Of a stretch of DNA of 23,091 nt, positions 1 to 7,162 are shown piece after piece. Origin of the DNA: SCRA01 sp035533275 (GTDB lineage: Bacteria; Vulcanimicrobiota; Vulcanimicrobiia; Vulcanimicrobiales; SCRA01); the NCBI GenBank assembly GCA_035533275.1, contig DATLUD010000083.1, forward strand, positions 1 to 23,091. The letters are read 5' to 3'. The notes under the pieces were generated by a model. It had not been told where the DNA came from and made no database searches. It saw nothing but the letters and a program-made list of their open reading frames with translations. Every line of letters starts with the position of its first letter. Position 1 is the first letter of the stretch. A program made the translations under genes and the position numbers.

Positions 1-18
1 CCGGCGCGAGTGCGCCGG
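1..18. other. GC-rich perfect hairpin
   Basis: A 7-bp perfect inverted repeat (CCGGCGC, loop GAGT, GCGCCGG) sits at the window edge, about 55 bases past the tRNA-Leu 3' end in the tRNA's direction of transcription. It has no clear T-tract. It could be a second termination or processing structure for the tRNA transcript, or belong to a gene outside the window. Confidence 0.35.
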
Positions 19-37
19 AACCTTCAAACTCTTGGGG

Positions 38-72
38 TCCCGCCACGCGAATCGCAGCGATGCGTGGTGGGA
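38..72 (-). terminator. Hairpin just downstream of tRNA-Leu, probable terminator
   Basis: Bases 38-48 pair with 62-72 (11 positions, one mismatch on the minus-strand RNA), and ATCG/CGAT closes the inner loop at 51-61. The structure begins two bases beyond the tRNA 3' end. On the minus strand it is followed by an AGAGTTTGAAGG stretch, so the T-run is weak. Position and stem length favour a tRNA terminator; the poor U-tract lowers certainty. Confidence 0.5.
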
Positions 73-74
73 TA

Positions 75-158
75 TGGGGAAGGTGGGACTCGAACCCACA
101 CGGAGTCACCCCCGGACGCTTTTGAGGCGTCTGCGTCTACCGATTCCGCCACTTCCCC
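75..158 (-). tRNA. tRNA-Leu (anticodon CAA, reads UUG)
   Basis: The minus strand folds as a class II tRNA of 84 nt. The acceptor stem GGGGAAG pairs with CTTCCCC and is followed by discriminator A at position 75. The D arm contains GGCGGAATCGGTAGACGC. The anticodon stem GACGC/GCGTC encloses the loop CTCAAAA, giving anticodon CAA (plus-strand 122-124). A long variable arm (CGGGGGTGACTCCGT region) precedes the T arm GTGGGTTCGAGTCCCAC. The long variable arm plus CAA identify a leucine tRNA. CCA is not encoded. Its first 22 bases are also the last codons of the upstream acetyltransferase gene. Confidence 0.96.
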
Positions 159-694
159 GTCGCCACCGATTGTAGCACGTGTTGCAAGCCGGCTCCGACC
201 ACCTGCGCGCGCGGAAACTCCTCCACGCGCCGCGCGCCGCAGACGCGCTCGTAGAAGGCCTCGGGCCCCACGGCGCCGATGAGAGCGCGCGCGTAGCCCT
301 GCCGCTGGAGCGACTGCAGCGCCAGGAGGCAAAGCAGCGAGCCGAGGCCGTGCTTGCGCTCGCTCTCCGCCACGCCCATGGGACCGAAGATGCCCACGTC
401 GGGCTGCGCGCGCCACCGGCGCAGCCACGGGAAGTCGAGCTTGCAGTCGTACGCGGCGAAGCCCAGCTCGCGTCCCTCCCAGTCCGTGGCGAACCAGGCG
501 TAGCCGGTGGAGACCTCGTCGCTCCAAAGGCCGCCGAAGGTGCCGCGCAGCCACGCGCGCTGGGACGGAGTGACGCCTTGACGCTCGTGGAGGACCACGC
601 CGCGGTCGAGCGTCTCGCGATAGAGGCCGGGGCGCGCGCGCGACCAGAGCCGCTCGTCGAGATCGACGAGCATATTGATCATCGTCAGCGACAT
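137..694 (-). CDS. GNAT family N-acetyltransferase
   Basis: A 185-aa protein with a single GNAT fold, predicted to transfer an acetyl group from acetyl-CoA to an unknown amine. The acetyl-CoA-binding motif A is visible as SERKHGLGSLL at residues 111-121. It is followed by the motif-B-like stretch GPEAFYERVCGARR (143-156), typical of the last strands of the fold. The chosen ATG (694-692) overlaps the TGA of the substrate-binding-protein gene (TGATG), suggesting translational coupling; an in-frame ATG at 709 is possible but less economical. The 3' end is unusual: the last seven codons and the stop lie inside the tRNA-Leu gene, and the stop TAG is the tRNA D-loop GGTAG. The substrate cannot be told from sequence. 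Confidence 0.85.
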   Translation of the reverse strand: MSLTMINMLVDLDERLWSRARPGLYRETLDRGVVLHERQGVTPSQRAWLRGTFGGLWSDEVSTGYAWFATDWEGRELGFAAYDCKLDFPWLRRWRAQPDVGIFGPMGVAESERKHGLGSLLCLLALQSLQRQGYARALIGAVGPEAFYERVCGARRVEEFPRAQVVGAGLQHVLQSVATGKWRNR

Positions 695-2307
695 CAGCGG
701 ACCTCCCATTGCCACGCGTTCCACGTCGGCGAGAAGCCGCTCGGGTCGAAGCCGTGGAGGCGGCTTCGGTACGCGTAGATGTAGGTCGGATTGAAGAGGT
801 AGATGACCGGAACGTCGCGCGCGACGATGCGCTGGATGGCCGCGTACGCGCGCGTGCGCGCCTGGCGCTCCGTTTGGGTGAGGGCCTCGCGCTCGAGGCG
901 ATCGACGGCGGGGTCGCAGTAGCGCATGTAGTTCGACGGGCCGTGGCACGAGAGCAGGAAGCTGTCGTCGGGATCGGCGCCCATGGGCCACGGCACGTAG
1001 GCGAGATCGAAGTCGCCGGAAGCCAGCAATCCGCCCTCGCTCTTGGGCAGGAAGAGCTGCGCGTTGGAGACGGACTTGATGCGCAGGTCGATGCCAACGG
1101 CGCGCAGGTCCTGTTGGATCAGCGCCGCGGCGCGCACGCCCGTCGTGCTCTCCGGGAACTGCACGTAGGTCAGCTCGAGCCGCTTGCCGTTCTTCTCGCG
1201 GATCCCCCCGGTGCCGCGATGCCAACCGGCCGCGGCCAGCAGCCGTGCCGCGTGGGCGGGGTCGTACGACGGCTCCTTGGCGCGCGGATCGTACGCCCAC
1301 GAGAAGAAGGGCTGGTCGGAGTTCGTGACGGGGTAGCGGCCCAACGTGATCTTGTCGCTGATCGTCGCGCGGTCGATGGCGGCGGCCAGGGCGCGGCGCA
1401 CGCGCGGATCGTTCAGCGGCGGATGCGTCACGTTGATCGCGACGCCCGCCACGAGCGCCAGCGGCGCGTAGGCGTAGCGCAGATCGGCGATGTCCTTGAG
1501 CGCCGGCTGCTGCGCCGGCGCGATCAGGTTCCAATCGCTCCCGCCGGACTCGAGCATCGTGAGGTTGGTCCCCGGGTCGGGGATGATGCGGGCCACGATC
1601 TCCTTGACGTGCGGGGGACCTCGCCAGTAGCGCGGGTTCGCCTCGAAGGTCAAGCGGTCGCCGCGGCGCCACGACTTCAACACGTACGGGCCGTCGCAGA
1701 CGGGCGCGCTGTTGAACGGGGCGCGCGCCAGCGGCGCTTGGCCGGCCAGCACGTGCTCGGGGAGCACGTACTCGGGGACGGCGCCGTAGGTGAAGAAGGT
1801 CGCGACGGCCGGCGCCCAAGCGCGGCGCAGGTGGAGGACCACGGTGTGCGCGTCGGGGGCGGTGGCGCGGTCGATCAGGTCGTAACCCGCGCGCGAGCGC
1901 ACGGGGTTGCGCGGGTCCATGATCGCGCGAAGCGTGAAGAGCACGTCGCGCGAGGTCACGGGCACGCCGTCCTGCCACAGAACGCCTCGCCGCAGATGAT
2001 AGGTGATGCTGCGGCCGTCGGGCGAGATGCCGCCGTTCTCGCGCGTGGGGATCTCGCTGAGCAGGGCGGGGATCCACCGTCCGCGCGCGTCGATGTCGAA
2101 GAAGGGCTCGAAGCAGAGCCGCGCCACCTCTTGATCCACCGAGGCGGCGTCCTGCACGGCGAAGAGCGGATCGAGGCTGGTGGGATCGCCGGCGAGGTTG
2201 AAGCGCACGACGCCGCCGGCGACGGACGACGGCGCGCCGACGTGCGAGCAGCCGGCGAGCCAGAGAGACGCCAGCATCACGGCGACGCAGCGGGCGAGGA
2301 GACGCAT
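694..2307 (-). CDS. Peptide/oligopeptide ABC transporter substrate-binding lipoprotein (SBP family 5)
   Basis: A 537-aa extracytoplasmic solute-binding protein of the OppA/DppA family, predicted to capture peptides or a similar substrate for an ABC importer. The N-terminus is a lipoprotein signal: a basic MRLLAR start, a hydrophobic segment and lipobox LAGC with the lipidated Cys at residue 20. The mature start has the family pattern (FNLAGDPTSLDPLFAVQD), followed by WIPALLSEIPT and YHLRRGVLWQDGVPVTSRDV (the W-DG-P signature) and VRRALAAAIDRATI further on. Length is normal for the family. A strong SD (AAGGAG, 5 bases from the ATG) fixes the start. No permease or ATPase genes are adjacent, so partners must be encoded elsewhere. 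The downstream acetyltransferase is coupled by overlap. Confidence 0.93.
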   Translation of the reverse strand: MRLLARCVAVMLASLWLAGCSHVGAPSSVAGGVVRFNLAGDPTSLDPLFAVQDAASVDQEVARLCFEPFFDIDARGRWIPALLSEIPTRENGGISPDGRSITYHLRRGVLWQDGVPVTSRDVLFTLRAIMDPRNPVRSRAGYDLIDRATAPDAHTVVLHLRRAWAPAVATFFTYGAVPEYVLPEHVLAGQAPLARAPFNSAPVCDGPYVLKSWRRGDRLTFEANPRYWRGPPHVKEIVARIIPDPGTNLTMLESGGSDWNLIAPAQQPALKDIADLRYAYAPLALVAGVAINVTHPPLNDPRVRRALAAAIDRATISDKITLGRYPVTNSDQPFFSWAYDPRAKEPSYDPAHAARLLAAAGWHRGTGGIREKNGKRLELTYVQFPESTTGVRAAALIQQDLRAVGIDLRIKSVSNAQLFLPKSEGGLLASGDFDLAYVPWPMGADPDDSFLLSCHGPSNYMRYCDPAVDRLEREALTQTERQARTRAYAAIQRIVARDVPVIYLFNPTYIYAYRSRLHGFDPSGFSPTWNAWQWEVR

Positions 2308-2361
2308 GGCGGCTCCTTCGCCCGCCGCCGGCCGAACTCCGCGTCGGCGGAGGACGGCGCG

Positions 2362-2613
2362 CTATGCCGTGCGCTTGATCATGCGGATGATCCACAGGAA
2401 AAGGACCGCGCCGATCACCGAGACGATGATCGACCAGATGAATCCGCCGTTCGCGATGCCGCCGAACAGCGTGACCACCCAGCCGCCGATGACCGCGCCG
2501 ACCATTCCGACGACGATGTCCATCAGCCAGCCGCCGCCCACGGCGGCGGGAACGATGGCCCGGGCGATCATGCCGGCGATCAAGCCTATGATGAGCCAGA
2601 CGATGAGATGCAT
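2362..2613 (-). CDS. GlsB/YeaQ/YmgE family stress-response membrane protein
   Basis: An 83-aa, almost wholly hydrophobic, glycine-rich protein of the transglycosylase-associated (YeaQ/YmgE) family. Three membrane helices can be seen at about residues 4-24, 29-49 and 56-77, with the family's opening pattern of an LI-W-IIGLIAG helix and a GG-W-D--VG turn (positions 26-36). A GGGAGG Shine-Dalgarno lies about 10 bases before the ATG. The family is linked to general and envelope stress in several bacteria, but the molecular activity is unknown. It stands 54 bases upstream of the substrate-binding-protein gene and 61 bases downstream of the pyrroline-carboxylate dehydrogenase gene, all on one strand, so a shared transcript is possible. 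Confidence 0.9.
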   Translation of the reverse strand: MHLIVWLIIGLIAGMIARAIVPAAVGGGWLMDIVVGMVGAVIGGWVVTLFGGIANGGFIWSIIVSVIGAVLFLWIIRMIKRTA

Positions 2614-2674
2614 TGTCGCGACGCCTCCCTACGGGGCCCTTATCTCCCGAAGGAAGGCATCGCAAACGTGCGAG

Positions 2675-4249
2675 CTAGCGCTTGCGCGCGATCGACTTGG
2701 CCTGCACGAAGAGCAGCAGGTAGTCGTGGCCGCCGGCCTTGGAGTCGGTCCCCGAGAGGTTGAAGCCGCCGAACGGGTGGACGCCGACCAGCGCTCCCGT
2801 GCACTTGCGGTTGAGGTACAGGTTCCCCACGTGGAACTCGCGCGCGGCGCGGTCGATCTTGGCCGGGTCCTTGCTGTAGAGCGCGCCCGTGAGTCCGTAC
2901 TTGGTGCCGTTGGCGATCTCGAGCGCGTGGTCGAAATCGCGCGCCTTGATGAAGGCGCAGACCGGTCCGAAGATCTCTTCCTGCGCGAGCATCTTCTCGG
3001 GCGTGACGTTCTCGACGATCGTGGGCTGGATGAAGTAGCCGTTGCGGTCCACGGCCTTGCCGCCGGCCATCACGTGACCGCCTTCTTCCACGCCGCGGGC
3101 GATCGCCTTGAGGATGCGCTGATAGGAGCGCTCGTTGATGACCGGGCCGACGTCGACCGTGGGGCTCTCGGCGGGGTCGCCGATCTCCAGCTTGGCCATG
3201 CGCTCGAGCACCTTGGCCCGCACGGCGTCGTAGACGGACTCCTCGATGATGGCGCGCGACGCGGCGGAGCACTTCTGCCCTTGAAAGCCGAAGGCCGAGG
3301 CCACGATGCCGTCGGCGGCGGCGTCGAGATCGGCGTCGGCGGCCACCACGACCGCGTCCTTGCCGCCCATCTCCGCCACCACGCGCTTGATCCAGATCTG
3401 CCCCTCGCGCGGCTTGGCGGCCACTTCGTTGATGTGCAGACCCACGGCCATGGAGCCGGTGAAGGAGATGAAGCGCGTGCGCGGGTGCTCCACGAGGCGC
3501 TCGCCGACCTCGGCGCCGCCCGGCAGAAAGTTCACCACGCCCGGCGGCAGGCCCAGCTCGATCAAGAGATCGACGAAGCGCGCCGCGATCACGGTGGCAT
3601 CGGGCGAGGGCTTGAGCACGACCGTGTTGCCGGTGACGATCGCGGCCGTGGTCATGCCCGCCATGATCGCCAGCGGGAAGTTCCAGGGCGGCAGGATCGC
3701 TCCCACGCCCAGCGGGAGGTATTCCAGCCAGTTGTCCTCGGGCAACGGGCTCGGCACGATCGGCTGCGGCGCCCCCAGCTTCAGGGCGTCGCGCGCGTAG
3801 TACTCCAGGAAGTCGATGGCCTCGGCGGTGTCGGCGTCGGCCTCCACCCACGGCTTCCCCGTTTCGACGATCATCGCCGCGTTGAACTCGTCCTTGCGCG
3901 CGCGCAGGGCCGCGGCGGCGCGGAAGAGCAGGTCGGCGCGCTCGCCCCACGGCACGCGGCTCCACGCGGCGAAGGCCTTCTCGGCCTCGGCGACCGCGCG
4001 GTCGGCCAATTGCGGCGTGGCCTCGTGATACCATCCGGCGTGACGGGAGGGATCCGCCGGCGTCACCGATGGGACGGGCGGCTCGGGCGTGAGGCGCTCG
4101 GCGCCGATGACGATCGGATAGCGGCGCTCGCTCTCGGAGAGAAAACGCTCGATCGCGGCGGCCTGGGCGGCCCGCTCGTGAGGATCGGCGAACGTGCGCA
4201 CGACCTCGTTGCGGAACGGCGGATGTGTCTGCTCAACCACGGTAGCCAT
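2675..4249 (-). CDS. pruA: L-glutamate gamma-semialdehyde dehydrogenase (1-pyrroline-5-carboxylate dehydrogenase)
   Basis: A 524-aa cytosolic NAD-dependent aldehyde dehydrogenase that oxidises glutamate semialdehyde (from proline or arginine breakdown) to glutamate. Visible elements: PPWN at 187-190, VLKPSPDA with the cofactor-binding Lys213, FTGS at 263-266, general-base Glu293 in EMGGKD, catalytic Cys327 in GQKCSA, EEIFGP at 424-429 and the C-terminal HPFGG-N-SG-- segment. The long N-terminal arm before residue 50 and the ASRAIIEES run match the monofunctional PruA/RocA group rather than general ALDHs. A very strong SD (AAAAGGAGG, 9 bases upstream) fixes the ATG. No proline dehydrogenase is adjacent and there is no PutA fusion. 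It is transcribed divergently from the esterase gene with only 63 bases between the starts. Confidence 0.95.
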   Translation of the reverse strand: MATVVEQTHPPFRNEVVRTFADPHERAAQAAAIERFLSESERRYPIVIGAERLTPEPPVPSVTPADPSRHAGWYHEATPQLADRAVAEAEKAFAAWSRVPWGERADLLFRAAAALRARKDEFNAAMIVETGKPWVEADADTAEAIDFLEYYARDALKLGAPQPIVPSPLPEDNWLEYLPLGVGAILPPWNFPLAIMAGMTTAAIVTGNTVVLKPSPDATVIAARFVDLLIELGLPPGVVNFLPGGAEVGERLVEHPRTRFISFTGSMAVGLHINEVAAKPREGQIWIKRVVAEMGGKDAVVVAADADLDAAADGIVASAFGFQGQKCSAASRAIIEESVYDAVRAKVLERMAKLEIGDPAESPTVDVGPVINERSYQRILKAIARGVEEGGHVMAGGKAVDRNGYFIQPTIVENVTPEKMLAQEEIFGPVCAFIKARDFDHALEIANGTKYGLTGALYSKDPAKIDRAAREFHVGNLYLNRKCTGALVGVHPFGGFNLSGTDSKAGGHDYLLLFVQAKSIARKR

Positions 4250-4312
4250 CTGGGACTTCCTCCTTTTCACTGACCGGGAGTTTTGCGCCCGGCTCGCGGC
4301 GAACCTCCGCCC

Positions 4313-5362
4313 ATGCAATCCAGGCCCGCTTCCGACCTGCGGCGCTTGCTCGCGCTCTCGGGCGCCTTGCTCGTGGAGGAGATCGAGAGTCCCGCGCTGC
4401 GCGGCAACGCCTTGGGCGATCCGAGCCGCCGCCTGCTCCCGGTCTATCTGCCGCCCGGATACGACGCCGAGGGGAGCCGCCGCTACCCCACGCTCTACGG
4501 TCTGCACGGCTTCACGGGATCGGCCGCGGCCCTGCTGGGCGCCAAGCCCTGGTCGCAGAACCCCGTGCAGTGGCTGGACCGCTTGATCGTGGAGGGGCGC
4601 GTCCCGCCGGCCATCCTCGTGCTGGTGGACGGCTTCACGCGCTACGGCGGCAGTCAGTACGTCAACAGCGCGCTCAACGGCAACTATGCCGACTATGCGG
4701 CGCGGGACGTGGTCGACTACGTCGACGCGAACTTCCGGACCCTCGCACAGCCGGGGGGGCGCGGGCTCTTCGGCAAGTCGAGCGGCGGCTTCGGCACGCT
4801 GCACCTGGTGATGGAGTACCCGGGGCGCTTCGCGGCCGCCGCCTCGCAGAGCGGCGACGCCTACTTTACGTACTGCTACCTGCCGGATTTCGTCAAGGCG
4901 CAGCGCGCCCTGGAGCGCCATGGCGGACTGGCGGGCTTCGTTGCGGCCTTCGACGGCGAGAAGAAGAAGGGCGGCGCCTCGATGGACGCGATGAACATCG
5001 TGGGCATGACCGCGGCCTACTCGCCTAAGCCGGACGCCAAGGAACCCTTCGACCTCGAGTTTCCGTTCGATCTGAAGACGGGGGTGCTGCGCGAGGACGT
5101 TTGGGCGCGCTGGCTGCAGTTCGATCCCGCCGTCGCGTGCGTGGAGCGGATCGCGGGGTTTCGTGCCCTGCGCTCGCTCTACGTGGACTGCGGGCGGCGC
5201 GACCAGTACGCGCTCGATCTCGGCGCGCGCATCCTAGTCGGGCGCTTGCGGGAGCACAACATCGAGGTGCGCCACGAAGAGTTCGACGACGATCACATGA
5301 ACGTGCTCTACCGTCACGAACAGGTCTACCCCGCGCTCTTGGAGAGGTTGGATCACGCATGA
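4313..5362 (+). CDS. Alpha/beta-hydrolase esterase (putative-esterase / EstD-like family)
   Basis: A 349-aa serine hydrolase. The N-terminal half reads as the putative-esterase fold: LLPVYLPPGYD (41-51), YPTLYGLHGFTG (oxyanion region, 58-69), then the nucleophile elbow GKSSGG with Ser156. The likely acid and base are Asp297 (GRRDQY) and His328 (DDDHMN), giving a complete triad in the right order. No signal peptide is evident, so the protein is probably cytoplasmic. A TTG 30 bases upstream is in frame, but the ATG at 4313 gives a cleaner N-terminus; neither has a strong SD. The stop overlaps the next start (ATGA), so the two genes are probably translated together. Substrate unknown; relatives hydrolyse short acyl esters, thioesters or siderophore esters. 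Confidence 0.85.
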   Translation: MQSRPASDLRRLLALSGALLVEEIESPALRGNALGDPSRRLLPVYLPPGYDAEGSRRYPTLYGLHGFTGSAAALLGAKPWSQNPVQWLDRLIVEGRVPPAILVLVDGFTRYGGSQYVNSALNGNYADYAARDVVDYVDANFRTLAQPGGRGLFGKSSGGFGTLHLVMEYPGRFAAAASQSGDAYFTYCYLPDFVKAQRALERHGGLAGFVAAFDGEKKKGGASMDAMNIVGMTAAYSPKPDAKEPFDLEFPFDLKTGVLREDVWARWLQFDPAVACVERIAGFRALRSLYVDCGRRDQYALDLGARILVGRLREHNIEVRHEEFDDDHMNVLYRHEQVYPALLERLDHA

Positions 5363-5919
5363 ACCGGAGAACCCTGCTGGCGGCCTTGGCCGCGCTGCCG
5401 CTCTTGCCGCGCGGCGCCGAGGCTGCCGAGGCTGGCGAGGCGGGCCACCGCGTGGCGGTCGACGGCTTCACCTTCACGGTGCCGCCGGGCTGGAAGCCGA
5501 TCGACCCGGGGAGATCGCAAGGCACGGTCGACCACCTGGGCCTGTGGATCCAGGGCCAGTACGCCGATCAGGCCTTCATCGCGCTCGACCGCGACGTCGA
5601 TCCCGGCGACAACCTCGCCTCGTTCGAGCTGGAGACGGAGAACACGCTGCGCGCGCGTCTCACCAAGGTCTTCGTCGACTCGCGCGACCGGATCCAGATG
5701 CCCAACGGCATGCCGGCGATGCGGCTGAAGGTGGAGTACTTGGCGGGCGACAGCGAGGTGCTCTACCAGCAGTACATCTGGCTCATCTACGACGGCGTGA
5801 TCGGCGTGGTGCTCTCCATGGGCGGACGCGTGGGGCGCATCAGCCTGGAGGAGGCGACGCAGCTCGCCTCCACGCTCAAGGTGGTGTGGCGCGGCGACGG
5901 CCCACCGCCAGCGCCGTAG
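5359..5919 (+). CDS. Exported DcrB/PsbP-like protein of unknown function
   Basis: A 186-aa protein with an N-terminal export signal: MNRR, a leucine/alanine-rich core, and likely cleavage near AEAAEAG (residues 20-26). The double Arg is compatible with Tat, but the motif is incomplete and Sec is equally likely. The mature part begins VDGFTFTVPPGWKPID, the beta-hairpin plus W pattern of DcrB/PsbP-like domains. It continues as a mixed alpha/beta protein ending in the helix LEEATQLASTLKVVW. No catalytic motif is seen. The ATG overlaps the esterase stop by four bases, tying it to that gene. The family call rests on the overall pattern only. Confidence 0.75.
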   Translation: MNRRTLLAALAALPLLPRGAEAAEAGEAGHRVAVDGFTFTVPPGWKPIDPGRSQGTVDHLGLWIQGQYADQAFIALDRDVDPGDNLASFELETENTLRARLTKVFVDSRDRIQMPNGMPAMRLKVEYLAGDSEVLYQQYIWLIYDGVIGVVLSMGGRVGRISLEEATQLASTLKVVWRGDGPPPAP

Positions 5920-5926
5920 GAGGACC

Positions 5927-5976
5927 GCGCGGCTACCGGTCTGCCGCGCCGGCCCATTAGCGCATGAAGAATGCGC
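5927..5976. terminator. Two hairpins between convergent genes, probable bidirectional terminator
   Basis: The 65-base gap between convergent genes ending at 5919 (+) and 5985 (-) holds two inverted repeats. GCGCGGC (5927-5933) pairs with GCCGCGC (5943-5949) across a 9-base loop. GCGCAT (5960-5965) pairs perfectly with ATGCGC (5971-5976) across the loop GAAGA. Neither is followed by a good T-run. The location supports a shared terminator. Confidence 0.45.
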
Positions 5977-5984
5977 GCAGCTCG

Positions 5985-6740
5985 TCAAATCGTACCGGCG
6001 CGAAGCGCAGCCTCACCTTTGGCCACCGTCGAAAAGCGCCGGAAGTGGTCGAACACGCCCGTAAAGGTTCCGGTCCCGCTCACCACAAAGGCCTTGCCTC
6101 GATATGCGCCGTCAATTCGCGTCACGTACCAAACGTTGGGCATCGCCCATCCGCTGATTTCCGTCACCGTGCCGAAGGTGGCATGTGGCGGAAGTACGTT
6201 CGGGATGTACGTCAGTCGATCCACGCGACCGGTCGCCAGCTCGATCCACATGGTTCCACTGCCATGTTGCGTGTCTTGAATGCTACTCCCGAAGATAACG
6301 GCAACGGTCCCCTTGGGGCAGGCCGTGCAGGCTGTCGGTGAATCGAAGACATAGTCGCGTACGAAGCGTGGATCATAGGGCTCTTTGAAGAATATCTTCC
6401 CCACGGTCCAGTCCTGATTCGTTTGCGCGTCGCGCTGCGCGATCTGCTTCGCGCTAAAGGCTTTCCCATCGTCGGCGATTCTGACGTACTTGATCTTCAC
6501 GAATGACCCGTCCTTCATCAAGTACCCGCTGTCGCTCTCCTCCGTATGATGGATCGGTCCGGCGTGCAGCACGGTCGAGAAGTGCCGCTGCATGCCGATG
6601 ACGCCGCGTACGTTGACCGCGTAAACGGCAGCGGCACGCAGCACGAGTGCCGGGACCGGCGGACGAGTCGGCTCACTCGCGCGCACGTCGATGGTCATGG
6701 CGGCAAGGAGGACCATGCACAGCAGCGCGCTGTTCTTCAT
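5985..6740 (-). CDS. Exported protein of unknown function
   Basis: A 251-aa protein with a Sec-type signal (MKNSALLCMVLLAAMTIDVRAS, cleavage after about residue 22). The mature part is strand-rich: VYAVNVRGVIGMQRHFSTVL at the start, a middle section with two close cysteines (TACTACPKG), and a C-terminal part (MWIELATGRVDRLTYIP, GWAMPNVWYVTRIDGAYRGK) that reads like repeated beta-strands of a lipoprotein-carrier or DUF-type fold. I cannot assign a family. SD GGAGGG lies 6 bases from the ATG but inside the 3' arm of a hairpin. The ATG overlaps the TGA of the damaged ORF upstream (ATGA). It could be co-transcribed with the dehydrogenase operon ending at 7159. Confidence 0.7.
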   Translation of the reverse strand: MKNSALLCMVLLAAMTIDVRASEPTRPPVPALVLRAAAVYAVNVRGVIGMQRHFSTVLHAGPIHHTEESDSGYLMKDGSFVKIKYVRIADDGKAFSAKQIAQRDAQTNQDWTVGKIFFKEPYDPRFVRDYVFDSPTACTACPKGTVAVIFGSSIQDTQHGSGTMWIELATGRVDRLTYIPNVLPPHATFGTVTEISGWAMPNVWYVTRIDGAYRGKAFVVSGTGTFTGVFDHFRRFSTVAKGEAALRAGTI

Positions 6741-7162
6741 CGCGAGCCCTCCGGCAGGGCTCTGCTGCTCCTCGCGCGGTGTAGCATGCTCGTCATCTCG
6801 CGCGATAGATGGAGCGGCGAAGCGCCGATGGCGTGCTTGATCTCAACGTTCGGCGAGAACGTGCCGGCGTCTCGGATCTCGGCTATCAATTGGCCGCGCG
6901 CGAGCAGGCCGAAGTCGATGGCCAGGGTCGCATTGGTCGCGATCGGCGGCTGGTAATACCAATAGCCGTAGACGTCTGGCCACCGGTATGGGCCGTGCGG
7001 ATAGTAGCCCGGCACGTAGCCCGGCACCATGGCGGCGCCCGCTCTCAGCTCGCATCTGGCGACGTGCACGGGGATCCCCGGCGGCCGTTGTGCCGCGGCC
7101 GGCGTCGCCGGGGCGGTGAAGAGCAGAGCCCTTGGAACGGCGATTTCCTCAAGCGTACTCAC
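6737..7162 (-). pseudogene. Deletion-damaged copy of the secreted protein at 16805-17323
   Basis: This 141-codon frame copies much of the gene at 16805-17323 with very high base identity (the stretch from PPGIPVHVARCE through VPGYYPHGPYRWPDVYGYW is nearly unchanged), but has lost pieces. Most of the signal peptide is gone; homology starts at LLF. Thirteen residues containing VNITEK are missing, an in-frame 39-base deletion between near-identical GAAGTCGAT/GAAGTCAAT repeats. Most of the C-terminus after EIKH is deleted, and the remaining tail is read out of frame. A GTG start overlaps the E2 stop and its stop overlaps the next start (ATGA), so it could still be translated as a coupling leader, but the product should be non-exported and misfolded. 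Confidence 0.7.
6744..6762 (-). promoter_or_regulatory. Hairpin enclosing the Shine-Dalgarno of the 5985-6740 gene
   Basis: In the minus-strand RNA, GAGCCCT pairs perfectly with AGGGCTC across a 5-base loop (GCCGG). The SD of the downstream gene (GGAGGG) is formed by the end of the loop plus the 3' arm, and the stem ends three bases before the ATG. Such a stem would hide the ribosome site until a ribosome translating the upstream ORF opens it. Regulation is inferred; the pairing is seen directly. Confidence 0.5.

Noticed and set aside
709..2763. Long open frames antisense to the substrate-binding-protein and dehydrogenase genes
   Set aside because: They are Arg/Ala-rich shadow frames typical of high-GC DNA, with no recognisable domains, and lie opposite well-supported genes.
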